A DNA stretch of 64,000 bases from positions 2,336,501 to 2,400,500 of the forward strand of contig JBBCGG010000001.1 in assembly GCA_037200525.1 (NCBI GenBank). The letters are read 5' to 3'. A program made the position numbers and the translations under genes. The notes under the pieces were generated by a model, which worked only from the letters and a program-made list of their open reading frames with translations, searched no databases and was not told the origin of the DNA. Shown here piece by piece: positions 8,005 to 16,741 of this stretch. The stretch is from Methylocella sp. (GTDB lineage: Bacteria; Pseudomonadota; Alphaproteobacteria; Rhizobiales; Beijerinckiaceae). Position 1 is the first letter of the stretch. Each line of letters starts with the position of its first letter.

Positions 8005-11000
8005 ATGGCCAACGAACCGATCAAAAGTCTCTTTGCGAACGACATCCATCGTCGGATAGAGGAAGTCATCAAGGTCGATCAGACCAGCGATGACATCCTA
8101 CGCGACGAAATCAATGAGTATGTGGTGACCGACGCCATTCGGTCCCACTACACCAGTATTTTCGACGCATTTCGCGAGACTCCGAACAAGCCGCACGAGG
8201 GTATTGCGATCTGGGTGTCTGGTTTCTTCGGATCGGGTAAGTCCAGCTTTGCAAAGATGCTGGGTCTATCGATCGAAAACCGCACTGTGGCGGGAATCCC
8301 CGCCGGTGATCGGTTCGCCCAAAGAGCCGGTGACAACAAGCTTCAGGTGCTTCTGAAGGCGATAAACGAGCAAATTCCGACACATGCTGTGATCTTCGAC
8401 GTCTCGACTGACCGAGGCATAAGGAGCGGGAACCAGTCTCTCACCGAGATCATGTATGGGCTTTTCCTACAAAGCCTTGGCTACGCAAAAGATCTCGACC
8501 TCTCCGAGCTAGAAATCGCTCTTGAAGAGAAGGGGCAGCTTGAAGGGTTTGAGGCCGAGTACGGGCGCCTCTTCAAGAAGGAATGGTCTTACGAAAAAGG
8601 CAAAGTTGCTTTCGCCCTCAGCGAGGCCAGCCGGGTTCTGCACAGCCTTGATCCCGAGACATACCCGATGGCCGATTCATGGGTGAAGGCGGTCAAGAAC
8701 AAGGCTGATATCTCACCGGGTAAGCTGGCGGAACGCGCGAATGAATTGATGAAGCGCCGCCGACCCGGCCAGGCGCTCATGTTCGTCGTGGACGAAGTCG
8801 GCCAGTTCGTCGCTCGTGACGTACAAAAGATGCTCGACTTGCAGGCCGTCGTGCAGAGCCTCGGCGTCAAAGGCCGCGGCAAACACTGGATCGTCGTCAC
8901 GTCGCAAGAAAAGCTTGGCGAGCTCGTCAGTGGCCTGGACGACAAGAAGATCGAGCTTGCCCGCCTGATGGACCGGTTCCCACTGCAGGTCCATCTGGAG
9001 CCGTCAGACATCTCCGAGGTCACCAGCCGACGGGTTTTGTCGAAAAATGCCCCCGCGCAAAAAACATTAGGAGAGCTGTTCGACCAGCATCGCGGTCGGT
9101 TCACGGAACACACCCGCCTTACCGCCGATATCAAGCTGCCAGAGCTGACGCGGGACAGTTTCATCGATCTCTACCCTCTGCTGCCTTATCAGATTGACCT
9201 GATCATCCAGGTCGTCTCGGGGCTTCGGACACAGGGTGGCGCGAGCAAGCACGTGGGCGGGGCGAACCGCACCATCATCAAGCTGGCCCAGCAGTTGCTC
9301 ATCAACCCGGCGGTCAATCTTGCAGACCAGCCGATCGGCTCGGTGGCGAGACTCGATCAGGTGTACGACCTCGTCGAGGGCAACATCGGCTCTGAGGTCC
9401 GAGCGAAGATCTCCGCCATATCGAAGGAACTCGAACATCCGCTCGCGCAGCCGGTCGCCAAGGTGATTTGCCTGCTGCAATACGTGAAGAGCGTTCACCG
9501 CACAGCGGAAAATATCTCAGCGGCGCTCCATCCCGGTGTCGCCGGCGATTCCCAGCTTGCCGCGGTGAAGGACGCACTGCGTCAGCTTGAGGCCGCCAAC
9601 AAGGTTCGCCTCGGCGACGACGGATATCGGATTCCGACGCCAGCGGAAGACGACTGGGAGCGCATTCGCAACGGGATCAGCCCGAAGCCCGGCGACGCAC
9701 ATCGAATCTACTCCGAGGTGCTGGCCGCGTTCTGGCAGCCGCAGCCGAGCCATACGCTCTTTGACACGAAGACGTTTAAGGCTGGCCTCTCCATCCATGG
9801 TCGAGAGATCGTCGATGGCGACATGATGTTCCACGTCCAGCTCGCTGAAGTTGGCGCATCCTTCCAGGCGCTCGCGACGGAACTGCGTGCCCGCAGCCAA
9901 CAGGAGCGCAAGAGCGTGTTTTGGGCCGTCGCGCTCAACGACGCGATCGACCGCGAGACCGTAGAACTCTTCCGTTCCAAGGAGATGCTGGCGAGGAAGG
10001 AACGCGAAGCCAAAACGGCTGACGAAACTGCGCTCATCGGCGAAGAGAAAATCCGGCAGAGGCGGCACCAGGACGAATTGCGCCGGCTCATAAAGGCCAC
10101 CTGCCTGGCCGGCAGCGTGAGTTTCCGCGGAAATGACCGTAGCCCCGACGACCGGGCCGTCGACATGGGCAAGAGCGCGGCGGACATCCTGAGCGACGTG
10201 CTCCCGGAGGTATTCGATCGCTTCAAGGAAGCGGCCTCCAAGCCCGCCGACGTGAAGAAGGGCGTCGATGCACTGTTTACCGCGGAGAACCTCCAAGGTC
10301 TTCCGTCGGTGTTCGGCACGCTCGGGCTTTTGCGCGACGAAAAGGGGAAGACCGTTTTCCGCGTTGAAAGTGGCGCCTTGGCCGAGGTGCTGTCGCGGAT
10401 CGAGGAGCGCGCCAATTACGGGGACACGGCGAGCGGCCGCTTCCTCGCGGATGAGCTGGCGAAAGAGCCCTTCGGTTGGGACTTCGAAGTGGTTCGGTTG
10501 CTTGTGCTGTCGTTGCTGCGGGCCGGAAAGATTCAGGCGACCAGCAAAGGTCAGACGATCGACTCCGCTACAGGGATCGAGGCCCGGGACACTTTCTCGA
10601 ACAACAATTTTTTCCGTCAGGCCTCGTTCCGGCCAAAAAAAGGCATCGAGTTCGAGGAACTTGTGAAGGCGTCGGAGGCCTTCCGGGACACGTTTGGAAG
10701 CGAAGTCCGCGAGCTCAACGCCGGTGCCATCGTTGCCGAGCTTCGCAAGGAGATCGCGCGGCATGAGGACCCAGTTGCGTCAGCGCACGGCCAGCTCATC
10801 GCATCGCGACTGCCGGGCGCTGCGGTCCTCGAGGGTGCGATCGGTCAGATGAAGGCCGTACTGCGCGGTTCAGAGGACAATGCGATCGCGACGTTCAATG
10901 CGTCGCATCGGTCGATCAAGGAGGCAATCAAACGCGCGACCGAGCTTGACCAAGCCTTATCGGAGCCTCGCTTGCGGGACCTTGATCGGGCGCGCGACGC

Positions 11001-11547
11001 GCTGAAGACCGCTTGGCCCTTCCTGCGCGGGGAGACCGATGTCAGCGAGGATCTCCGAGCCAAGGCGGCGGAACTCGACGACCTCCTGGAACGAGAGACC
11101 TTTTACCGGGAGCTGCCCGCGATTGACCAACATGCGTCGGCCATCGACGCCGAGTACGCGCGGCGATTTGACGAAGCGTTGGAAGCGCGGATTGCCGCCT
11201 ACACCCAGGCGCTCGACCGGCTGGGGCAGGCGCCTGGCTGGGATGGCATCGATCAGGACCAGCAGCAGAAACTGGCGGCTCCGCTGGAGCGCGGAAAAAT
11301 GCGGAACCAGGAGCGGGTGCCGATTCCTCAACTCCGTTCGGAGCTGGATGCCTGTGAGACCCGTTTTCAAGACGCCATCGCGGCGCTTCATCGCATCGTC
11401 GACGGCGATCGTGTCGCGACGGTGAGACTGGGCGGCTACTTCTCTGGGGGAATTGAGACCGAGGAACAGCTCGATGCCGCTCTGGCTGGCATTCGTGAGG
11501 AGTGTTCGCGCCTGATCGGAACCGGCAAAAAGGTGATTGTCCAGTGA
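8005..11547 (+). CDS. brxC: BREX AAA+-type ATPase BrxC
   Basis: A 1180-residue P-loop ATPase, the usual BrxC size. It opens with IKSLFANDIHRRIEEVIKVD, the standard BrxC N-terminus. The Walker A motif GFFGSGKSS is at residues 73-81 and a Walker B-like segment LMFVVDEVGQ has its Asp at 263. Long helical regions follow, including a late coiled-coil-like section with many Arg/Glu repeats. BrxC is essential for BREX methylation and defence and is thought to use ATP for DNA or complex remodelling. The ATG at 8005 was chosen over an upstream in-frame codon inside brxB because family homology begins there. Confidence 0.93.
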   Translation: MANEPIKSLFANDIHRRIEEVIKVDQTSDDILRDEINEYVVTDAIRSHYTSIFDAFRETPNKPHEGIAIWVSGFFGSGKSSFAKMLGLSIENRTVAGIPAGDRFAQRAGDNKLQVLLKAINEQIPTHAVIFDVSTDRGIRSGNQSLTEIMYGLFLQSLGYAKDLDLSELEIALEEKGQLEGFEAEYGRLFKKEWSYEKGKVAFALSEASRVLHSLDPETYPMADSWVKAVKNKADISPGKLAERANELMKRRRPGQALMFVVDEVGQFVARDVQKMLDLQAVVQSLGVKGRGKHWIVVTSQEKLGELVSGLDDKKIELARLMDRFPLQVHLEPSDISEVTSRRVLSKNAPAQKTLGELFDQHRGRFTEHTRLTADIKLPELTRDSFIDLYPLLPYQIDLIIQVVSGLRTQGGASKHVGGANRTIIKLAQQLLINPAVNLADQPIGSVARLDQVYDLVEGNIGSEVRAKISAISKELEHPLAQPVAKVICLLQYVKSVHRTAENISAALHPGVAGDSQLAAVKDALRQLEAANKVRLGDDGYRIPTPAEDDWERIRNGISPKPGDAHRIYSEVLAAFWQPQPSHTLFDTKTFKAGLSIHGREIVDGDMMFHVQLAEVGASFQALATELRARSQQERKSVFWAVALNDAIDRETVELFRSKEMLARKEREAKTADETALIGEEKIRQRRHQDELRRLIKATCLAGSVSFRGNDRSPDDRAVDMGKSAADILSDVLPEVFDRFKEAASKPADVKKGVDALFTAENLQGLPSVFGTLGLLRDEKGKTVFRVESGALAEVLSRIEERANYGDTASGRFLADELAKEPFGWDFEVVRLLVLSLLRAGKIQATSKGQTIDSATGIEARDTFSNNNFFRQASFRPKKGIEFEELVKASEAFRDTFGSEVRELNAGAIVAELRKEIARHEDPVASAHGQLIASRLPGAAVLEGAIGQMKAVLRGSEDNAIATFNASHRSIKEAIKRATELDQALSEPRLRDLDRARDALKTAWPFLRGETDVSEDLRAKAAELDDLLERETFYRELPAIDQHASAIDAEYARRFDEALEARIAAYTQALDRLGQAPGWDGIDQDQQQKLAAPLERGKMRNQERVPIPQLRSELDACETRFQDAIAALHRIVDGDRVATVRLGGYFSGGIETEEQLDAALAGIREECSRLIGTGKKVIVQ

Positions 11548-11559
11548 TCGGCCTTCACC

Positions 11560-13494
11560 ATGGATAAGGCGACGCGTAACGCCATTGAGCGGGCGACCCA
11601 GCAGGCGCGGAAGCTGCTCGATGAGGATTTCTCGTCGCAGCTCGAAGGGACATTCGACGTGCTGCGAAGCGGTGTCATCGCCCCAAACGGCGGTACCCAT
11701 TTGTCGCTTCGCCAGCAATTCCAGCGGGACAAAATGGTCGCCGCCATCGAGCACAAGCGCGCCGCTGGGACCACCGCCGTGGAGGCGGTCACCGACTATG
11801 TGCGGGATGCCGCCTTTACGACGCTCAATCGCTTTGTCGCGCTCAAGATGCTCGAAGCGCGGCAACTGGTGCAGGAGTGCATCACGAAGGGCGAACAGTC
11901 CGGAGGCTACCGCGAATTCTGCGGAATGGCCCCCGGGGTGGCGCTGCTCCCCGATGCCGCAGGATACCGCCTGTATGTTGAAAGCCTATTCGACGAGTTC
12001 TCGACCGAGATCAAGGTTCTGTTCGACCGGCGCGATGCCGCCACTGTCCTTTGGCCTAAGCGGCGGACGTTCGAGGCGCTTCTGATCATCCTTAACGCGC
12101 CCGATCTGTTCGGGGTTTGGGCGGAAGACGAGACGATTGGCTGGGTCTATCAGTTCTTCAATAGCGGCGAAGAGCGCAAGAAAATGCGCGACGAAAGCCA
12201 GGCCCCGCGTAATAGCCGCGAATTGGCCGTGCGCAACCAGTTCTTCACGCCGCGATACGTCGTGCAGTTCCTCGTGGATAACACGCTTGGCCGTCTATGG
12301 TCAGAAATGCATGGTGAGCAAACCCGCCTGACTGACCTTTGCGGGTATCTTGCGCGCTCCGCTGACGAGCCGGCTCGTTCACGCCCGCGGAAGGATCCAA
12401 GAGACCTCCGCATTCTCGACCCCGCTTGCGGCTCGGGGCACTTCCTGTTGTATAGCTTCGACCTCCTGCTGACTATCTACGAAGAGGCATGGTCAGCCGA
12501 GGGAATCAGTCCTAGCAGCGAGGCAACCGGGCATTCTCTGCGCGAGGACTACACAGACCTCGCCGATCTACGATCCGCGGTGCCTAGACTGATCGTTGAA
12601 TACAATCTCCATGGTGTGGATATCGACCCACGCTGTGCGCAGATCGCTGCGTTGGCGCTGTGGTTACGGGCGCAGCGTGCCTGGAAGGACGTTGGTATCG
12701 CCGCATCCGACCGTCCGCGCATTCAGCGTACGCATATTGTGGTGGCCGAGCCGATGCCCGGCGATGCCGTGCTGGTTGACGAATTCGCAGCCCGTCTCGA
12801 TCCTCCACTGCTACGCGACCTGTTCAAGAAGATGGTCGGCGAAAGTCGTCTGGCCGGCGATCTTGGTACCCTCCTTCGAGTTGAAGACGGCATCGCCGTG
12901 GAACTCCATCGCGCTCGCGAACAATTCGTAACACAGCGCCAGACCACCGGATTTCTACCAGGCATGGAACCCGTGGAAAAAAAGGGTTCTCTAGATCTCT
13001 CTGGCATCGACGACGACGGCTTTTTCCATGAAGCCGAGGCACGTATCGTCGAGGCGTTGCGCGCCTTCGCGGAGACTGCAACTGGCAGTGCCAGCGTGCG
13101 TCGGCGGCTCTTCGCGGGCGATGCAGCCCAGGGCGTCGCACTGATCGATCTGGTACGAACGCAGTTCGACGTAGTGTTGATGAACCCGCCCTTCGGGGCG
13201 TGCAGTCTCGCCGCGAAGAAGGAATTCGAGAAAAGCTATCCTCGCACCAAGAATGACGTCTACGCTGCTTTTGTTGAGCGAGGCGTCGGACTTCTGCACG
13301 TACGTGGCATGCTCGGCGCCATCACGTCGCGCACCGGTTTCTTCCTATCGAGCTTTCAGAAATGGCGCGAGGAGATTCTGCTCAAGGAAGCGCCGCCTGT
13401 GGTCTTCGCTGACCTCGGCTATGGGGTACTGGACGGCGCGATGGTCGAAGTCGCTGCCTATTGCCTTGAGAAGAGTTGCGGGGCGGCGGCATGA
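11560..13494 (+). CDS. pglX: BREX methyltransferase PglX, N-terminal half as a separate protein
   Basis: A 644-residue N6-adenine methyltransferase domain. Motif I is DPACGSGHF with its Asp at residue 287, and motif IV is NPPF near residue 542. The segment before motif I (ELAVRNQFFTPRYVVQFLVDNTLGRLW) is typical of PglX and type IIG enzymes. Usual PglX proteins are about 1200 residues and also contain a specificity half. Here the frame ends soon after the catalytic motifs, and the specificity half is the next gene, joined by an ATGA stop-start overlap. The two chains probably assemble to methylate the BREX site. An N-terminal 280-residue helical domain precedes the catalytic core. Confidence 0.9.
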   Translation: MDKATRNAIERATQQARKLLDEDFSSQLEGTFDVLRSGVIAPNGGTHLSLRQQFQRDKMVAAIEHKRAAGTTAVEAVTDYVRDAAFTTLNRFVALKMLEARQLVQECITKGEQSGGYREFCGMAPGVALLPDAAGYRLYVESLFDEFSTEIKVLFDRRDAATVLWPKRRTFEALLIILNAPDLFGVWAEDETIGWVYQFFNSGEERKKMRDESQAPRNSRELAVRNQFFTPRYVVQFLVDNTLGRLWSEMHGEQTRLTDLCGYLARSADEPARSRPRKDPRDLRILDPACGSGHFLLYSFDLLLTIYEEAWSAEGISPSSEATGHSLREDYTDLADLRSAVPRLIVEYNLHGVDIDPRCAQIAALALWLRAQRAWKDVGIAASDRPRIQRTHIVVAEPMPGDAVLVDEFAARLDPPLLRDLFKKMVGESRLAGDLGTLLRVEDGIAVELHRAREQFVTQRQTTGFLPGMEPVEKKGSLDLSGIDDDGFFHEAEARIVEALRAFAETATGSASVRRRLFAGDAAQGVALIDLVRTQFDVVLMNPPFGACSLAAKKEFEKSYPRTKNDVYAAFVERGVGLLHVRGMLGAITSRTGFFLSSFQKWREEILLKEAPPVVFADLGYGVLDGAMVEVAAYCLEKSCGAAA

Positions 13495-15671
13495 AAACCG
13501 TATTTCTCCGTATCCTGGAAGCCGAAGACAAGGCGAACGCACTGCGCGAGGCGATCGACAAGCCGGACGAAGCTTTTGGTAAGCAACGCTTCGAAGTGGA
13601 AACCACAAGCTTTTCCGCAATACCGAGCTCGCCCTTTGCTTATTGGGTGAGCCAGAAATTACGGCAGTCATTCAAGGAGCTCCCGCCATTCGAGACTGAC
13701 GAGCGAACGACGAAGCAGGGCCTAGCGACGGCAGATGATTTCCGTTTTGTGCGGTGTTGGTGGGCAGTGACGCCCCGGCACGTAAGTCAGCGGTGGTTTC
13801 CGTTTGCCAAAGGCGGGAAATTCTCACCTTTTTATGCAGACGTGTATTTGATGGCAAATTGGGATTGCGGTGGTGAGGAGATAAAAAATAATCTCAATGA
13901 ACAGGGCGTCGTTCGCTCGAACGTTTGGATGCTTCGCGATACTGCCGCGAATTTCTTCTTCCGTCCTGGCCTAACCTGGCCGCGCCGGACAAATGGTCTA
14001 TCGCTCCGAGCGATGCCAGCAGGCTGCATATTTGCCGACAAGGGCCCTTCGGCGTTCGTCAAAAATGACAACACAGACGACCTACTCGCTCTCGCTGCCA
14101 TTACTAACAGCAGCGCATTTGCACTTCTCGTCTCGCTTCAACTTGCGCGCACAGAGTTGGCGCAGTCTTACGAAGTCGGCCTTATCCAACGCACGCCTAT
14201 CCCGCGTCTAGACTCGACAGATCGGTCTACTCTTGCCCGGCTTGCCCGTCGCGCATGGGCACTCAAACGCAGCCTGGACAGTCGAACCGAAATGTCTCTG
14301 GCGTTCATTCTGCCGGCGTTGCTGGTGGTCGAGGGTGATGCAATCGCCGAACGGGCCAGCGCCTATGCCGAGACAGCCGCCATAATCAAGTCTGAAGTCA
14401 TGTCGATTCAGGACGAGATCAACCACCGTTGCTTCGATCTTTATGGCATCGACGAATCCGACCGGGGCTCTATCACCCGAGGACTCGGTACCGACGTGCT
14501 GAATCCCGCCGAGACCGAGAACGACCCGGATGTAGATGCTGATGCGGATACAGAGGAGAACGGCGATTCAGGAGGCAATGCCGATACGGTGAGCCTGGCT
14601 GCGGAGTTGGTGTCGTGGGCAGTGGGTGTGGCCTTCGGCCGCTTCGATGTGCGCCTTGCCACTGACGCGCGCTCTTTGCCCACAGAGCCCGAGCCTTTTG
14701 ACCCGCTACCAGTGTGCTCACCTGCCATGCTTACCGGTCATGATGGCCTGCCGCTCGCGAGCGCGCCGGCCGGATATCCAGTGGCGTGCCCTCAGAACGG
14801 CATTCTAGTCGACGACCGCGGACATGCACATGACCTCACCACAGCTGTTCACTTGGTGTTCGATGTGGTTTTCAAGGCGAGCGCCGATGAATGGTGGCGA
14901 GAGGTTGGAGCCGTGCTTGACCCGAAGGGCCACGATCTAGGGGCCTGGGTGGCTTCGAGCTTCTTTGAGCATCACCTCAAATGCTACTCCAAGAGCCGCC
15001 GCAAAGCTCCGATCCTGTGGCAACTCTCCGTACCCTCAGGCCGTTACAGCATTTGGCTCTACGCACACCGCCTCACCCCTGACAGCTTCTTCCAGATTCA
15101 GAACGAAGTGGTGGCCGCAAAGCTTGCGCACGAGGAGCGGCAGCTCACCAGTCTGGTCCAAGGCCTCGGCGCGAATCCTTCGGCAAAAGAGCGCAAAGAG
15201 ATCGCTGCGCAGGGGGCTTTTGTCGAGGAACTCCGTTCTTTCCTTGATGAAGTCAAGCGCGTGGCTCCGCTTTGGAACCCAACGCTCGACGACGGCGTGG
15301 TGCTGACAATGGCGCCACTCTGGCGGCTCGTGCCCCAGCACAAGCCCTGGCAGCGGGAGCTCAAGAGCAAGTGGGATGATCTGGCAGCAGGAAAATACGA
15401 CTGGTCGCATGTTGCCATGCATCTGTGGCCCGAGCGCGTCGTCTCCAAATGCGCGAAAGACCGCAGCTTGGCCATCGCACACAACCTAGAGAATGTCTTC
15501 TGGGTAGAGGCCGATGATGGCAAGCGGAAACCACGACTAACCTCGACGCGCCCAGCCGACGAGATCGTGCATGAACTGACATCGGTTGCGGTCAAAGCGG
15601 CATTGAAGGAACTGACGGAAGCATCGGTGCCGAACGGTCCGAAGGCAAGAACACGGAGGTCATCATCGTGA
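13491..15671 (+). CDS. BREX PglX, C-terminal (specificity) half as a separate protein
   Basis: A 726-residue protein beginning at the ATG of the ATGA overlap at 13491. It matches the C-terminal half of PglX: a target-recognition region with the FSAIPSSPFAYWVSQ and TADDFRFVRCWW segments, a helical spacer (SEVMSIQDEINHRCFDLYGI), the FVSWAVG-like element (here LVSWAVGVAFGRFD), and the C-terminal SSFFEHHLKCYSKSRRKAPI box with PIYWQL-like WQLSVPSG. There is no methyltransferase motif of its own. An Asp/Glu-rich insert lies around residues 343-365. The next gene begins inside its stop region with a 4-bp overlap. Confidence 0.85.
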   Translation: MKTVFLRILEAEDKANALREAIDKPDEAFGKQRFEVETTSFSAIPSSPFAYWVSQKLRQSFKELPPFETDERTTKQGLATADDFRFVRCWWAVTPRHVSQRWFPFAKGGKFSPFYADVYLMANWDCGGEEIKNNLNEQGVVRSNVWMLRDTAANFFFRPGLTWPRRTNGLSLRAMPAGCIFADKGPSAFVKNDNTDDLLALAAITNSSAFALLVSLQLARTELAQSYEVGLIQRTPIPRLDSTDRSTLARLARRAWALKRSLDSRTEMSLAFILPALLVVEGDAIAERASAYAETAAIIKSEVMSIQDEINHRCFDLYGIDESDRGSITRGLGTDVLNPAETENDPDVDADADTEENGDSGGNADTVSLAAELVSWAVGVAFGRFDVRLATDARSLPTEPEPFDPLPVCSPAMLTGHDGLPLASAPAGYPVACPQNGILVDDRGHAHDLTTAVHLVFDVVFKASADEWWREVGAVLDPKGHDLGAWVASSFFEHHLKCYSKSRRKAPILWQLSVPSGRYSIWLYAHRLTPDSFFQIQNEVVAAKLAHEERQLTSLVQGLGANPSAKERKEIAAQGAFVEELRSFLDEVKRVAPLWNPTLDDGVVLTMAPLWRLVPQHKPWQRELKSKWDDLAAGKYDWSHVAMHLWPERVVSKCAKDRSLAIAHNLENVFWVEADDGKRKPRLTSTRPADEIVHELTSVAVKAALKELTEASVPNGPKARTRRSSS

Positions 15672-16741
15672 CGATCTCCGAAGATACGATCAAGAACGCC
15701 GTTCTTCGCTACCACCGAGAGTACGATCGATACCTAAAGCTCTCTGCGCGTGTCGCGGAAATCTGCAGGTTTGAGATTGTCGAAGGCAATGCGATCCGGG
15801 CGCAAGTCACCTTTCGCGCAAAAAGCCCCAAGAGCCTTGAGGGAAAGCTCCGTCGCTTCGCTGCTTCTGGGAAGAAGGACCTGCCGAGTGTGCAGTCGGT
15901 ATTTGACGCGGTTCGCGATCTCGCCGCCGTCCGCATTGCGACCTACGAGCAGCGACACGAGGATCAGGTCGTCCAGTTGGTTTGCAAGCGGTTCGTAGAC
16001 CTGAAGGGTGCAACGCCCGTCAGCGAGCGCAAGGACAAGAACGCAGCGGACAACAGCAATTTCTATCGGGCAACGCATGTTGAAGCGTTTTTGCCGGAGG
16101 CGGACGTGATTGGCACCTACGCCAACGTCTCTGACGTGCCGTGCGAGATCCAAGTCTGCAGCATGATGTCGCACGTATGGAACGAGATCGAGCACGACCT
16201 GGGCTACAAGCCTCTGACCGGCTCGCTTTCGGAACAGGAGCGCAGTCTTCTCGTGTCGCTGGGCTTTGCGGTTCGGCAAGGCGATATCACGATTGGAAAT
16301 CTGTTCGCGGAGACGGAGCGGCGGCAGCGCGAGCATGGGGGCGTCTTCACCGACGTCTACGATTTTGTCGCTCGTGTCCGAGGGTGGTTCCCAGAGATCG
16401 ATTTTGGGCGAAATGCCGGTCCGCTTTACGAAGCGCTACAGCCAGTCCGTCTCGTTTCGCCGGAAAGCATCCGTAAGCTGATTACCTTGCTGGAGCCGAT
16501 GACGGCGGCGGCGCAGAGCGCGCTGGACGAATTCTCGACGAAACTGGCGGCCAAAGGGGATGGACGGTTCACGCTGGACCGTGACTCGTCCGATCTCCTG
16601 CTCGTTCTGCTGTTACCGAAGGTTGCCAATTACATCGTGTCGTCATCCGGCGAAGCGGTATCCGACGGTGTTGCGCGCCTGCGCTGGTTTGCCGCCCGCT
16701 TTCAAGAGGTCTCCAAGGTGGAAAGCGGAGGTCTCAGCTGA
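15668..16741 (+). CDS. RelA/SpoT-type nucleotide synthetase embedded in the BREX operon
   Basis: A 357-residue protein with a small-alarmone-synthetase catalytic domain: RAKSPKSLEGKL (50-61, the Rel Arg/Lys-Ser motif), RDLAAVRI (83-90), NFYRATH (131-137) and CEIQVCSMMSHVWNEIEHDL (159-178) with the expected Glu at 160. These match the motifs that bind ATP and the acceptor nucleotide in RelA/SpoT, RelQ and toxic synthetases. No hydrolase (HD) domain is present. The C-terminal 130 residues are helical and unlike the RelA regulatory domains. The GTG start overlaps the end of pglX, and its stop overlaps the pglZ start (TGATG). Product (alarmone or tRNA modification) is unknown. Confidence 0.85.
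   Translation: MTISEDTIKNAVLRYHREYDRYLKLSARVAEICRFEIVEGNAIRAQVTFRAKSPKSLEGKLRRFAASGKKDLPSVQSVFDAVRDLAAVRIATYEQRHEDQVVQLVCKRFVDLKGATPVSERKDKNAADNSNFYRATHVEAFLPEADVIGTYANVSDVPCEIQVCSMMSHVWNEIEHDLGYKPLTGSLSEQERSLLVSLGFAVRQGDITIGNLFAETERRQREHGGVFTDVYDFVARVRGWFPEIDFGRNAGPLYEALQPVRLVSPESIRKLITLLEPMTAAAQSALDEFSTKLAAKGDGRFTLDRDSSDLLLVLLLPKVANYIVSSSGEAVSDGVARLRWFAARFQEVSKVESGGLS

Noticed and set aside
9517-10764. - strand frame of 415 codons
   Set aside because: Antisense to brxC; shadow of GC bias.
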